Notes under the pieces: generated by a model | Told to the model about the DNA's origin: nothing | The model's input: only the letters and a program-made list of their open reading frames with translations | Database searches by the model: none | NCBI GenBank assembly: GCA_025526915.1 | Contig: JAHLKH010000358.1 | Span: 1 to 17,454 of the forward strand | Direction of reading: 5' to 3' | Origin: Entophlyctis helioformis | Lineage: Eukaryota; Chytridiomycota; Chytridiomycetes; Chytridiales; Chytriomycetaceae | Length of the DNA stretch: 17,454 bases | Program-made: the position numbers and the translations under genes | Part shown: piece by piece, positions 8,702 to 16,712 of the stretch | How positions within the stretch are numbered: position 1 is the first letter of the stretch | Layout of the letters: each line of letters begins with the position of its first letter

Positions 8702-9841
8702 TCACATGTCGGACCACGACGTGGCGCTGGGCTCGGGCACTCGGGCCGGTGCACTGTGCTGCTGCTGCTGTTCCTGCTGTTGCTCTTGTTGTTGTTGTTG
8801 TTGTTGCTGCTGCTGCTGTGCACGCTCGGCACGCTCGCGGTCCTTGGCGGCGCGTGCATCTTGCAGCTTCTGTCGATCGAGCGCCATCTCTTCCGGTGTC
8901 TTGCGCGGGGCTCGCACGCCAAGTGCTCCTGCAATCAGGCGCCGTGCGACCATGTCGGTGGTCACTGGCCGTCCCTCGCTCGCCTGCCGTCTTGGTGTCG
9001 TTGGCAATGGTGCCTGTGCTGCTGCCTGTGCTGTGGTTGCACCGGCAGCTGTTGGCGGCAATGGCAGCGGCGAGACGGCCGGCGATCCATCATCTGCAAG
9101 CGATGGTGACGCTTCGCGTGGGCTGGATGCCTTCATGGACAGCGCTGCAATGTCTGCTGCCAGCCCATCCAGTGCATCCGTCTGGGCAGATGGCGGCTGC
9201 TGTGGACCGGCAGATCCGCCATTGGCCGGCTTGTGGACGGACGGCTTGGATCTGTCCGGCCGTTGCTGCAACGATCGCATCTCGTGCGGCGGCTTGCTGT
9301 GGCTGGCAGGCCGGACATCGCGCCGGGATGCAGAGCCGGGGCTGCCGCCGTCCGAGTCGCTGCCACTCGCATCCCACGCATGCCTGACGGGGGGTGCATC
9401 CGCCTGCTTGCTCGGTGTGCGATATGCTGTCCACGCTGGCGCCGCGCTTGCCTGTGCAGCCGAAGTCGCGCCTGCTCCCTTGCGGCGGCCCGTATCCTGC
9501 GCTGCCATGGGAGTCTTGGACCATCTCCCATCAGCGTCTTCCTGGATGCGCTCGCTGTGCACGCCTCTGTCCCATCGGCTGCTGCTCTGGCTGCCTCGGC
9601 CAGACTCTGCAGCCATGGGGGTCCTGGACCAGCGGCCATTCGTGTCCTCGGCGATGCCTCTGTCGCTCCTGCCGTTGCCCTTGCTTCTGGATGGCGCTGT
9701 CTGCCAGCCAGACTGCTCTACCTGCTCCACCTGCTCCGCCTGCACATCTCTGCTGCTCCATCCACTCGGCTGCCGCTGCTGTCCGTGCTGTCCGTGCTGC
9801 TTTCGGTGCGGCTGCCGGTTTCCAGTTGGCCGAGCATCCAT
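8702..9841 (-). CDS. Low-complexity protein with polyglutamine tract and charged helix
   Basis: A 379-residue frame from ATG 9841, which has a good start context (A at -3, G at +4). Family not recognised. The N-terminal half is Gln/Arg/Ser/Gly rich and probably disordered. It has two copies, about 36 residues apart, of a motif containing GRWSRTPMAA and GRWSKTPMAA. Near the C-terminus, RRLIAGALGVRAPRKTPEEM followed by a highly charged helix is the only segment that looks folded and conserved. It leads into a ~20-residue polyglutamine run with Glu interruptions, then a short tail ending SWSDM. The composition suggests an RNA- or condensate-associated protein, but that is speculation. Introns are not required; an upstream exon cannot be excluded. 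Confidence 0.65.
   Translation of the reverse strand: MDARPTGNRQPHRKQHGQHGQQRQPSGWSSRDVQAEQVEQVEQSGWQTAPSRSKGNGRSDRGIAEDTNGRWSRTPMAAESGRGSQSSSRWDRGVHSERIQEDADGRWSKTPMAAQDTGRRKGAGATSAAQASAAPAWTAYRTPSKQADAPPVRHAWDASGSDSDGGSPGSASRRDVRPASHSKPPHEMRSLQQRPDRSKPSVHKPANGGSAGPQQPPSAQTDALDGLAADIAALSMKASSPREASPSLADDGSPAVSPLPLPPTAAGATTAQAAAQAPLPTTPRRQASEGRPVTTDMVARRLIAGALGVRAPRKTPEEMALDRQKLQDARAAKDRERAERAQQQQQQQQQQQEQQQEQQQQHSAPARVPEPSATSWSDM
8758..8819. repeat. CTG/TTG trinucleotide tract (polyglutamine coding)
   Basis: Mixed CTG and TTG triplets on the plus strand, read as CAG/CAA on the minus strand, encode the polyglutamine stretch of the 8702-9841 gene. Two CTC/TTC triplets give Glu interruptions. 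The tract is in frame and likely length-variable. Confidence 0.9.
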
Positions 9842-9994
9842 GTTCACTATGGGGCAACGGGTGAATCAGCAGCCAGCATGCACCACCAGCGGACGCCGCG
9901 CATCAACGGCCATGTCACCAACCACCGAGAATGCACGCCGAAGGGTCGACGCGGAGGGCCACAGATTCCATGGAAGTGGCCGGATGGAAGTCGT

Positions 9995-10014
9995 GTCACG
10001 TTGGGGCACGTGAC
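9995..10014. promoter_or_regulatory. Inverted repeat with E-box CACGTG
   Basis: GTCACGT (9995-10001) and ACGTGAC (10008-10014) form a 7-bp inverted repeat with a 6-bp spacer. CACGTG at 10007-10012 is a canonical bHLH E-box. It lies about 155 bp upstream of the start codon of the polyglutamine gene, a sensible promoter position. Function is inferred only. Confidence 0.4.
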
Positions 10015-10120
10015 TTGATGGCTCTTGTCCAACGGCACCATCACCAACGCCAGATCCTCGTGAGCGCATTGGTCCATGTTGGCTCTTGTCATGATGCGCG
10101 GGCATCATAGGCAGACAGCG

Positions 10121-10126
10121 TTTATT
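10121..10126 (-). terminator. Candidate poly(A) signal of the metacaspase
   Basis: AATAAA on the minus strand, within GCCAATAAACGC, 53 nt beyond the metacaspase stop codon. Confidence 0.6.
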
Positions 10127-10178
10127 GGCTGCACTACATGCGTGGCAGACGCACATGGAGCATGGATGTAGGATGGTG

Positions 10179-11846
10179 TTACATGATAAACTGCTGGTTC
10201 ATGTCCATGTATCTGGCCGTGCTGAGCTGCGGCACTTGGGAGTACTTTGACACGAGAATGTTGCGCACGTTCTGCAGCAGCACGCCATACGAGCAGTTGG
10301 GTGTCTGCGTCAGTGCCGTCAGCAGCGCGTAGCTCATGGCGCCAGTGGCAGATCCGTCAATGTGCGCATCGGCTGCCGTCTGCTTGTCCTTGGATCCACT
10401 GAAGCAAATGACATCGGCAACCTGGCTGCCCTTGGCCGCGACCTTTTCTTCGATGGATTGCTCACGAGCCGTCAGCTGGCGGAGGCCGGCCATCAGGTTC
10501 TTGGCCACGCCCATCACGTCGCCCTTGACGTAGCTGATGGCGGATGCACCTGCAAGTCCGCCCAGCGTCGCCAGCTTGTTGCTCTGCTTGAGCGTGCCGT
10601 CTGGCAAGTAAGTGAACGGCAGATCGAGTGCAGAGCCAGAGTGGCAGCAGTCAAACACGGCCGTCAGCCGGACACCGTGCGGCAGAGGCTTCACGAGCAT
10701 GTTGTTCAAGTCGTCGTCGACAATCTGGCCAGCCGTCTTAAAGTCGAGCGGGCAGATGGTCTGTTGGGCAGCAAGGAACGGTAATCAGCAACAGATGATG
10801 CAATCGACTGTCGCATGTCGACGTGAATACCTCGTCAAAGCCATCCTCCTCGTCGCCATCCTTGTCCGCCTGCTGGCTTCCATGGCCACTGGAAGAGGCA
10901 ATGCGAACAGTGTCAGCAGGCGTGCCCAGTAGCAATCCAGTGCCTCAAGCGGGCCGCACCTAAAGTGGAAAAACAGCGAGTCGCCAGGACGAGATCCAGC
11001 GACCAGCCACTGGATGGCATTGAGGATGTTCTGCTTGGTCGGGCGGAACACAGGGTTCTGCTGGTCGTCTGTGAGCATGACGATGTGGTTGGGGTCGTCG
11101 CGGAAGCCGTAGCGCGTCGTCAGGAACCGGCGCATGTTCTGAGCGTCATTGATGCATCCTGAACAGGAGCATGTTAGCGACCATGCGGCACAGAGCCGAG
11201 CGACTGAAGAACAAGCCAGAACAGAGGAGCAGAGCGGAGACTTGCCTGCCAGGGCACTCGACGTGCCAAAGTAGTTGATGCCAATAAGAAGCGCCTTCTT
11301 GTTCCCCGTGCACGTGGAGAAGTAGCCTGTCCACGATGGTCGCTGTGAGCACACCGTCGGTCAAGGTCAGCTAGCGGCCAGGCCCACTCGCAGCATACCT
11401 GCATACTGCTGCATGTAGCCCTGCGGAGGAGCCTGCCAGACTGGCGGTGCACCAGGCTGGCCTGGCTGGCCAGGTGCTGATGGTCCAGGCGGCGGCGGTC
11501 CAGGAGGTGGCGCAAAGGTGCGACCGGCCGGCTGGCCAGGAGGAGGTGGTCCAGGAGGAGCGTACTGGCCAGGAGGTGGCTGTTGGTACTGGCTTGGCGG
11601 TGGAGGGCCATAGGGGCCTGGTGGAGGTGGCTGGTGGTACTGGCCAGGTGGAGGTGCGTAATGGCCAGGAAGTGGTGCGTACTGGCCAGGAGGTGGCTGG
11701 TGGTAACCTTGAGGCGGAGGAGGCTGGTACTGGCCTGGTGGTGGTGCGTACTGGCCTGGTGGAGGCTGGTACTGGCCAGGAGGTGGCTGCTGGTAGCCGT
11801 GAGGCGGAGGTGCAGCGCGGCCAGGGTAGTTGCCTGGGTATGACAT
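10179..11846 (-). CDS. MCA1: Type I metacaspase (clan CD cysteine protease)
   Basis: Caspase-like protease cleaving after Arg/Lys, linked in fungi to stress response, protein quality control and cell death. Exons 11846-11399, 11326-11246, 11158-10960, 10888-10831 and 10760-10179 total 1,368 nt and give 455 residues; all phases agree. Residues 1-~148 are a Pro/Gly/Gln/Tyr-rich prodomain with repeated PPPGQY units. The p20 part has KKALLIGINYFGTSS and GCINDAQNMRRFL. The catalytic dyad is His245 in FHFSGHGSQ and Cys301 in FDCCHSG, followed by the family-typical SALDLPFTY. The C-terminal p10-like part ends in MDMNQQFIM. The second intron (11245-11159) starts with GC (AG|GCAAGT). The start codon lies 46 bp from that of the divergent phosphatase gene, so they probably share a promoter. 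Confidence 0.95.
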
Positions 11847-11892
11847 GGACGTTTGGCGCTTGCGCGGAAACGACCTTTCGCCAAAATCCACA
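11847..11892. promoter_or_regulatory. 46-bp divergent promoter region with two E2F-like motifs
   Basis: Only 46 bp separate the metacaspase and phosphatase start codons. TTTGGCGC at 11852-11859 and TTTCGCCAAAA at 11876-11886 (TTTTGGCGAAA on the minus strand) both match E2F-type sites and face opposite ways. Transcription must start within or very near this segment. Factor binding is inferred. Confidence 0.5.
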
Positions 11893-12889
11893 ATGTCGTC
11901 AACGGGCGGTGGCGGACAGAGGCTGCTGCTCGCATTCGACTTTGACTGGACGCTGGTGGACGAGGACAGCGACCAGGCGGTTCTGCAGATGCTGCCTGCT
12001 GTGTACGCCAAGGTGGCTGCAACGCATGGCATGGCATGGCATGGCAGCGTATGGCATGGCGCTGGACACTCACTGCGCCAACCGTGGCCAAAAGTATAAG
12101 GAGCTGCATGCAGCAGGCAGCTACCAATGGACCGACTTGATGAATCTGCTCGTCGGCGAGATGCATGCTGCGGGTGTCACTCCAGACCAGCTTCGCGAGA
12201 GGCTGTCCAGCATTCCCTTTGTGCGTGCCCATCGAGTCTGGCGTCAATACTGCGTGTGTCGCCGACCGCGTTGCCACTGACCGCGTTGGCACTGACCGCG
12301 TTGGCACGGACAGAATCCAGCGATGGGAGCAGCGCTCGAGCTGGCCCATCGACACGGCAGCCAGATCATCATCATCTCCGATGCCAACACGTTCTACATC
12401 TCGACCATCACGCAGGCCAAGGGCATCGACCAGTGGATCTCGCGCACCATCACCAACACGGGCAGGATCGACGACAGCGGACGGCTGCACATCATGCGCC
12501 ACACCACCTATCCACCGCACGGCTGCTCGAGATGCTCGGCCAATCTGTGCAAGGGCAAGGAGCTCCTGGAGCATATGGCGGAGTATGGCCCGTTTGATCG
12601 CGTCGTCTATCTGGGCGATGGCCACAACGACTTTTGCCCATCCACCAAGCTGTCTCCGTAAGCAAGCGCGGCGGTTGCCGATGTTAGCCGGCATGCTGCA
12701 TGCTGTCGAGTCCACTGACCATGCACGCGCATTTGCAGATCGGACCTGGTGCTGCCGCGTTCTGGGCGTGGGTTTGCCAACATGTTACAAGATCCGGCGC
12801 TGCGCTCAGAGATCCGTGCCGAGATCCAGCTCTGGAACTCGGCCGACGACGTTCTTGCCATCTTTCGCAGACTGCTGCTCCCAAACTAA
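11893..12889 (+). CDS. PHOSPHO1/2-type HAD-superfamily phosphatase
   Basis: Small-molecule phosphatase of the PHOSPHO1/PHOSPHO2 family; animal members act on phosphocholine/phosphoethanolamine or pyridoxal 5'-phosphate. Exons 11893-12012, 12095-12220, 12314-12657 and 12739-12889 total 741 nt, encoding 246 residues, close to family length. HAD motif I is FDFDWTLVDEDSD with nucleophile Asp16 and Asp18. Motif II is Ser104 in IIIISDANTF. The acidic motif is GDGHNDFCP at 183-191. The conserved Cys cluster CSRCSANLCKGK is present, as in PHOSPHO1. All splice phases agree. Intron 1 has the weakest donor (AAG|GTGGCT) and contains a GGCAT repeat. An in-frame ATG at 11830 would overlap the metacaspase, so 11893 is preferred. 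Substrate cannot be told from sequence. Confidence 0.92.
12024..12060. repeat. GGCAT pentanucleotide repeat in phosphatase intron 1
   Basis: Several ATGGC units interrupted by AGCGT fill the middle of the 12013-12094 intron. A shorter tract of the same unit recurs at 12921-12936, downstream of the gene. Confidence 0.75.
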
Positions 12890-12957
12890 TCGGCCGATAT
12901 CGGCCAGACCAACGTGGCAAACCATGCCATGCCATGTTCAAAGCTTCCTTCAAGGCT

Positions 12958-12963
12958 TTTATT
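12958..12963 (-). terminator. Candidate poly(A) signal of the LtrA-family gene
   Basis: AATAAA on the minus strand, 36 nt beyond the stop at 12999. It lies in the 109-bp gap between the convergent stops of this gene and the phosphatase, so the two 3' ends probably overlap. Confidence 0.6.
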
Positions 12964-12998
12964 ACCGAGCCGTTCAAGTAAAACGCGCTCGTGACGCG

Positions 12999-15567
12999 CT
13001 AGTGGTGCTTTTCCAAACGGACTTTCTTGCCCTTGAGCATGCCCCACTCTTCCGCCAGCAGACTGAAGAGCGTGATGGCAGCAGCAAAGCCGAGCCATGC
13101 GTCAGGGCTCCACCCCGAGACGGTGAAGCCGCAGACGAGCACGACAGCGCCAGCAAAGTACATGAGTCCGATACGCATGGCCAGACTGACATTGGCAATG
13201 CGGTGGTGGCGGCGGTGACGACGGTGGCGGTGGCGGTGGCGGTGTGGCTTCTTCTCGTCCATGTTGGCAACGACTGCCGTGTCTGTAGGCACCTGGAGAC
13301 CGTCCTCCACAAGTGCAACCACAGAGGGGTCCGACTGGCCAGTCATGAGCGTCATCTGCGTGGCGTTGCGGTCCTTGAGCACCGGCGAGTCGCCTGCCGT
13401 GGCAGCAGCTGGGGAGGCAGCAGCCGACGCGGCGTCCTTGGGGACATCCGTGCTGGGCGGCTCGTGCAGATGCAGCATCCGGAGCGTGGCGAATAGAAAG
13501 TAGACGACGGCGAGCGACACGGCAAAGAGCGTCCGGAGACCGAAGCTGACAGGCTCAGAAGACGACGAGGAAGACGATCCAGCCTCGACAACAGCCTCGG
13601 CAGCAGCCTTGATCGATGCACCCGCGGCCGGGCTTTTGCTAGCCGCTTTGGCGGCATTCTTGAGGGCCACCTTGATGAGTCCAGCAACCGTGGCTCCCAG
13701 AGTCACAATGGCCGTGTAGAGAGGGAAGTGCAGCGCTGTTTGATCATGTCCGTTGGCAGTGAGTACGGTGGCTTCAGATGGATGGCCGCGTCCAGCAAGA
13801 CAAGATGACCGCGTTCAAATGACTCACCGTTCCAGAGGACGCCAGTGTACCAGATGCGACGAAGGGCGTGCTGGAAGTGTGCAGATCCCTCCGAGCGGAA
13901 GTAGAGAGAGTTGATGTTGACAGCCATCAGCAGAGCCAGCAGGCAAAGACCCATGACAGAGTCAAGGTTGCGCAGATGGTGGTCGTACAGGAATGCAACG
14001 ACAATCTCTCCAAGAGAGATGACAACCAAGCTGCCGTAACGCTCGGTGAGGTGCTCAATGTCTGTCATGGAGCCATGGATGGATGCAGACATGATATGCT
14101 TAGTACATGGTGCAGAGTGTGTTGAACACGCGAGTGCGTTACGTACTGATGGCGGGGCGGTGCGTCATGGGGTGGTTGCGCCAGAAGCTCAAGATCGAAA
14201 TGCTGAGGCCAGGGTTCAGGAGATCTGCGGCAACGCCGACCCACCAGACGATCATGCGAGTGCGGTCGCGCTCAACCGAGCCATCCGGTGGAAGGATGAG
14301 AAGGACAACGTACGGAACGAGACTGACCAAACTCAGCCAGATCGAGGGGATTTGGTTGGGGCTGAAGCGCGGCTGGAACTTTGTGATGAGGACGACCTGC
14401 GACAGTGCAAGGATGATGCGCGCCACAAGGTACGAACCAACAAAGATGATGCTGGTGTTGAGAGCCGGGTCGGACTCAAAGGCATACGAGGTGGAGTTGC
14501 CCATCATCATGATGCTGGCCATGGACACAAACATGAGGAACTTGTGGTACAGGTCGCCGTGGTAGAACATGTTGTTGTAGACGGTGGATGCGCGCCAGTG
14601 CATCAGGATCGGGAACATGACGAGCGCGAAGCGGTTGAACGCAGCCCAGTCGAGGCCGCCGTCCAACACGAGATGACTGGCCTTGGCAAAGACGCCGACG
14701 TAGAAGAGATCGACAAAGAGCTCGTCCCACGTCGTCTTTAGCTCTTCGCGGCTGCGGTACAGAATGCCGGCCGAGAAGTACTGGCGGACCTTTGGGCGAC
14801 GCCAGAGCTTATCCTTGCTCTCAATCTCAAAGACACGGATCTTCTGCAAGCTGCCAAAGGTCTCCGAGGTAAAGTGCAGGACCTCTGCCTCGACCTCGAG
14901 CTCACTCTCGTTGCTCTGCTGGTAGATGGTGCCAGATCCGTTCTGCGGCCAGCGAGCATCCATGTCAGCGAGCATCCATGCCAGCCATCCATGTCAGCAT
15001 CAATGGCTGATGCAAAGGCCGCTCACGTTTTCGGAATAGTCCTGATCCGTGTCGCTCTCCGAGGGAGACGAGCCGGCAGCTGCATCGGCCTGCTCGTCCT
15101 CGGCGTCCGTGCGGATGTTGGCCCGCAGGAAGACGAGCTCCTTGGTGCGCTGGTCGTTCTCTTCCTGCAGCTTGCTGATGATCGCCGTGCGGCGTTCCTT
15201 CTCGTCGAGACTGCAGCCGGCAGGGCCGACATACGTCTGCTCGGCAATCTGGGACTGCAGCTCGACGATGCGCTCGGTGACGGCCTGCAGGTGCTCCTTG
15301 GAGCCGAGCACGACGATGGAGAAGCCCTTTCTGACCTGCTGCAGGTACTTTGGGCTGATGTTGGCCTGTCGGCGGCGGTGGTCGGGCCAACGGTTTGTTG
15401 TCAGCAGCAGCAGCAGCCCATCCACGGCACTCGGCTCGTGCAGGCAACGCTCGCACCGTTTTGACGACGTTGACGATGCCGCCGTGCAGACGGAAGCGAG
15501 TATGCAGCGCACAGCGGTCGGTTGGCGCTCTGGCCTCATCGACGAGCTCCGGTGCAGCAGGATCCAT
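12999..15567 (-). CDS. LtrA-family multi-pass membrane protein with N-terminal coiled-coil segment
   Basis: Membrane protein of the low-temperature-requirement A (LtrA) family; biochemical role unknown. Exons 15567-15457, 15365-15027, 14942-14147, 14061-13828 and 13735-12999 give 738 residues with every phase consistent. Residues 1-150 are soluble, with likely coiled coils around TERIVELQSQIAEQ and KLQEENDQRTKELVFLRANI and an acidic Ser/Asp tail. The LtrA region opens with TTWDELFVDLFYVGVF and contains the hallmark EHLTERYGSLVVISLGE; about 11-12 hydrophobic segments are visible. A His/Arg-rich loop (HRHRHRHRRHRRHH) sits between two late membrane segments. Alternative model: without the 84-nt intron 15026-14943, a separate 158-residue coiled-coil protein stops at 15000 and LtrA starts at ATG 14975. 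Only ~25 bp would then separate two same-strand genes, so fusion is preferred. LtrA identity is firmer than the fusion. Confidence 0.75.
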
Positions 15568-15634
15568 GGCGGGCAGTCGTCGGAATGGCGCAGCCGGAAG
15601 AATCGGAGAAAACTTTGCAAGTGGCGTCTGTTGG

Positions 15635-15640
15635 TTTATT
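15635..15640 (-). terminator. Candidate poly(A) signal of LRRC57
   Basis: AATAAA on the minus strand, 60 nt beyond the LRRC57 stop and about 70 nt upstream of the next start codon at 15567. Confidence 0.55.
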
Positions 15641-15699
15641 GGGATGCATGAATCGGATGAGATGCATGCGGTGTGTGTAAGAGATGCGTGCATCTCAGA

Positions 15700-16657
15700 C
15701 TACGTCTTGATGAACTGGTCGATGCGGCCCTTGCGGCGGGCAATGTACTGCGGCGTTTTGCAGTGGGTGGCAGTGTTTGGAGGTGGGCAGGGCCAGGGGG
15801 GCAGTGCACGAGACTGGCATGTCAGACACATACACAAGCATGCAGACACGGCAGTGACACGCCAGCGACACGCACCGGCTCGTAGCCGTCGCAGGTGCGC
15901 AGCCGCGTCTCGTCAAAGGGATTGCCGTCCAGCTCCACCCAGGTGACGCCTGTGGCAGACAAGATCGCGGCTGGGAACGACTCGAGCCTGTTGTGGACCA
16001 GCCGCAGTCCCTTGATCGACACGAGCCCGGTGAGCGTGTCCGGCAGCGACGTGAGCTGGTTGCTGCTGGCGTCCAGATCCTCGAGCTGCTTGAGCGCACC
16101 CAGCGACGCCGGCAGCTTGCAAGCGCATTGCCCTGCAGCTTTCAGCGCCACCAGCTTGGACAGCGCTGCGATCGAGTCTGGGATGGCCCGCAGACGGTTG
16201 CCCGACAGATCCAGCGTCTTGAGTGCACGCAGGCGGTCAATGCCGTCGGGCACAGACGCTATCCTGTTGAGCGACAGCACAAGCGTCTCGAGGCGGCTCA
16301 AGTCGAGCAGCTCGGGCGGCACGGTGGGCAGCTTGTTCTGCGACAGCGACAGCAGCCGCAGGTTGACGAGGTTGCGGGAACTTGGACGGCAGCTCGTCTA
16401 GCTTGTTGTTGGACCTGCGATGCCCGTTCATGCCATGTCAGCGGATGCCAGCCACAGTGCCGCGGGCGGGATCGTTTCAGGTGCACAGCGGCGCCAGACC
16501 AACCGGCGGACAGACAGACGCACAGGTCCAGGTTGCGCAGCTTGGTCAGCGCAACGACCTGCTCGGGGACCTCTTTGAGCTTGGCATCCGACAGTGTGAA
16601 CGTGCCCGTCTTTTCGGCGTTGGACAGCCGCTCGGGCAGCGAGGTGGAGTTGCCCAT
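15700..16657 (-). CDS. LRRC57: LRRC57-like leucine-rich repeat protein, with a one-base frameshift
   Basis: Small intracellular LRR protein; the animal ortholog is about 239 residues and of poorly known function. Exons 16657-16524, 16414-15876 and 15747-15700. The N-terminus MGNSTS fits an N-myristoylation signal, followed by the family-like NAEKTGTFTLSDAKL. About seven 23-residue LRRs follow (LxxLxLxxNxLxxLPxxxxxL), then a capping segment DGNPFDETRLRTCDGYE and a basic tail ending KGRIDQFIKT. Exon 2 has one base too many near 16375 (AAGTTCCCGCAACCTC): the N-terminal frame ends in KFP and the next LRR resumes in another frame. With one base fewer the protein would be 239 residues. This is probably a sequencing or assembly error, otherwise a recent mutation. 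Unlike the array LRRs at the left of the window, these are cytoplasmic-type repeats. Confidence 0.88.
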
Positions 16658-16712
16658 GTGTGCTAAAGTTGTGAAATCGGCTTTGTCGTGAACCACAAAG
16701 CCGTGTTGAGAT
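16658..16712. promoter_or_regulatory. 55-bp divergent promoter region between LRRC57 and deacetylase genes
   Basis: The two start codons face away from each other with 55 bp between them. No TATA box or recognised factor site is apparent. The shared promoter is inferred from geometry alone. Confidence 0.4.

Larger units (their letters stand above)
9842..10178. other. Intergenic region between polyglutamine gene and metacaspase
   Basis: Upstream region of the polyglutamine gene and 3' flank of the metacaspase, both minus strand. Besides the CACGTG inverted repeat and the poly(A) signal listed separately, nothing gene-like is seen. Short open frames here have no recognisable domain. Confidence 0.6.

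Noticed and set aside
6955..9387. Plus-strand open frame of 810 codons across the ankyrin and polyglutamine genes
   Set aside because: It runs antisense to two frames with clear protein features and shows no domain. High GC keeps complementary frames open.
9842..9847. Extending the polyglutamine protein two codons upstream to 9847
   Set aside because: The codon there is GTG; the ATG at 9841 has a good eukaryotic start context.
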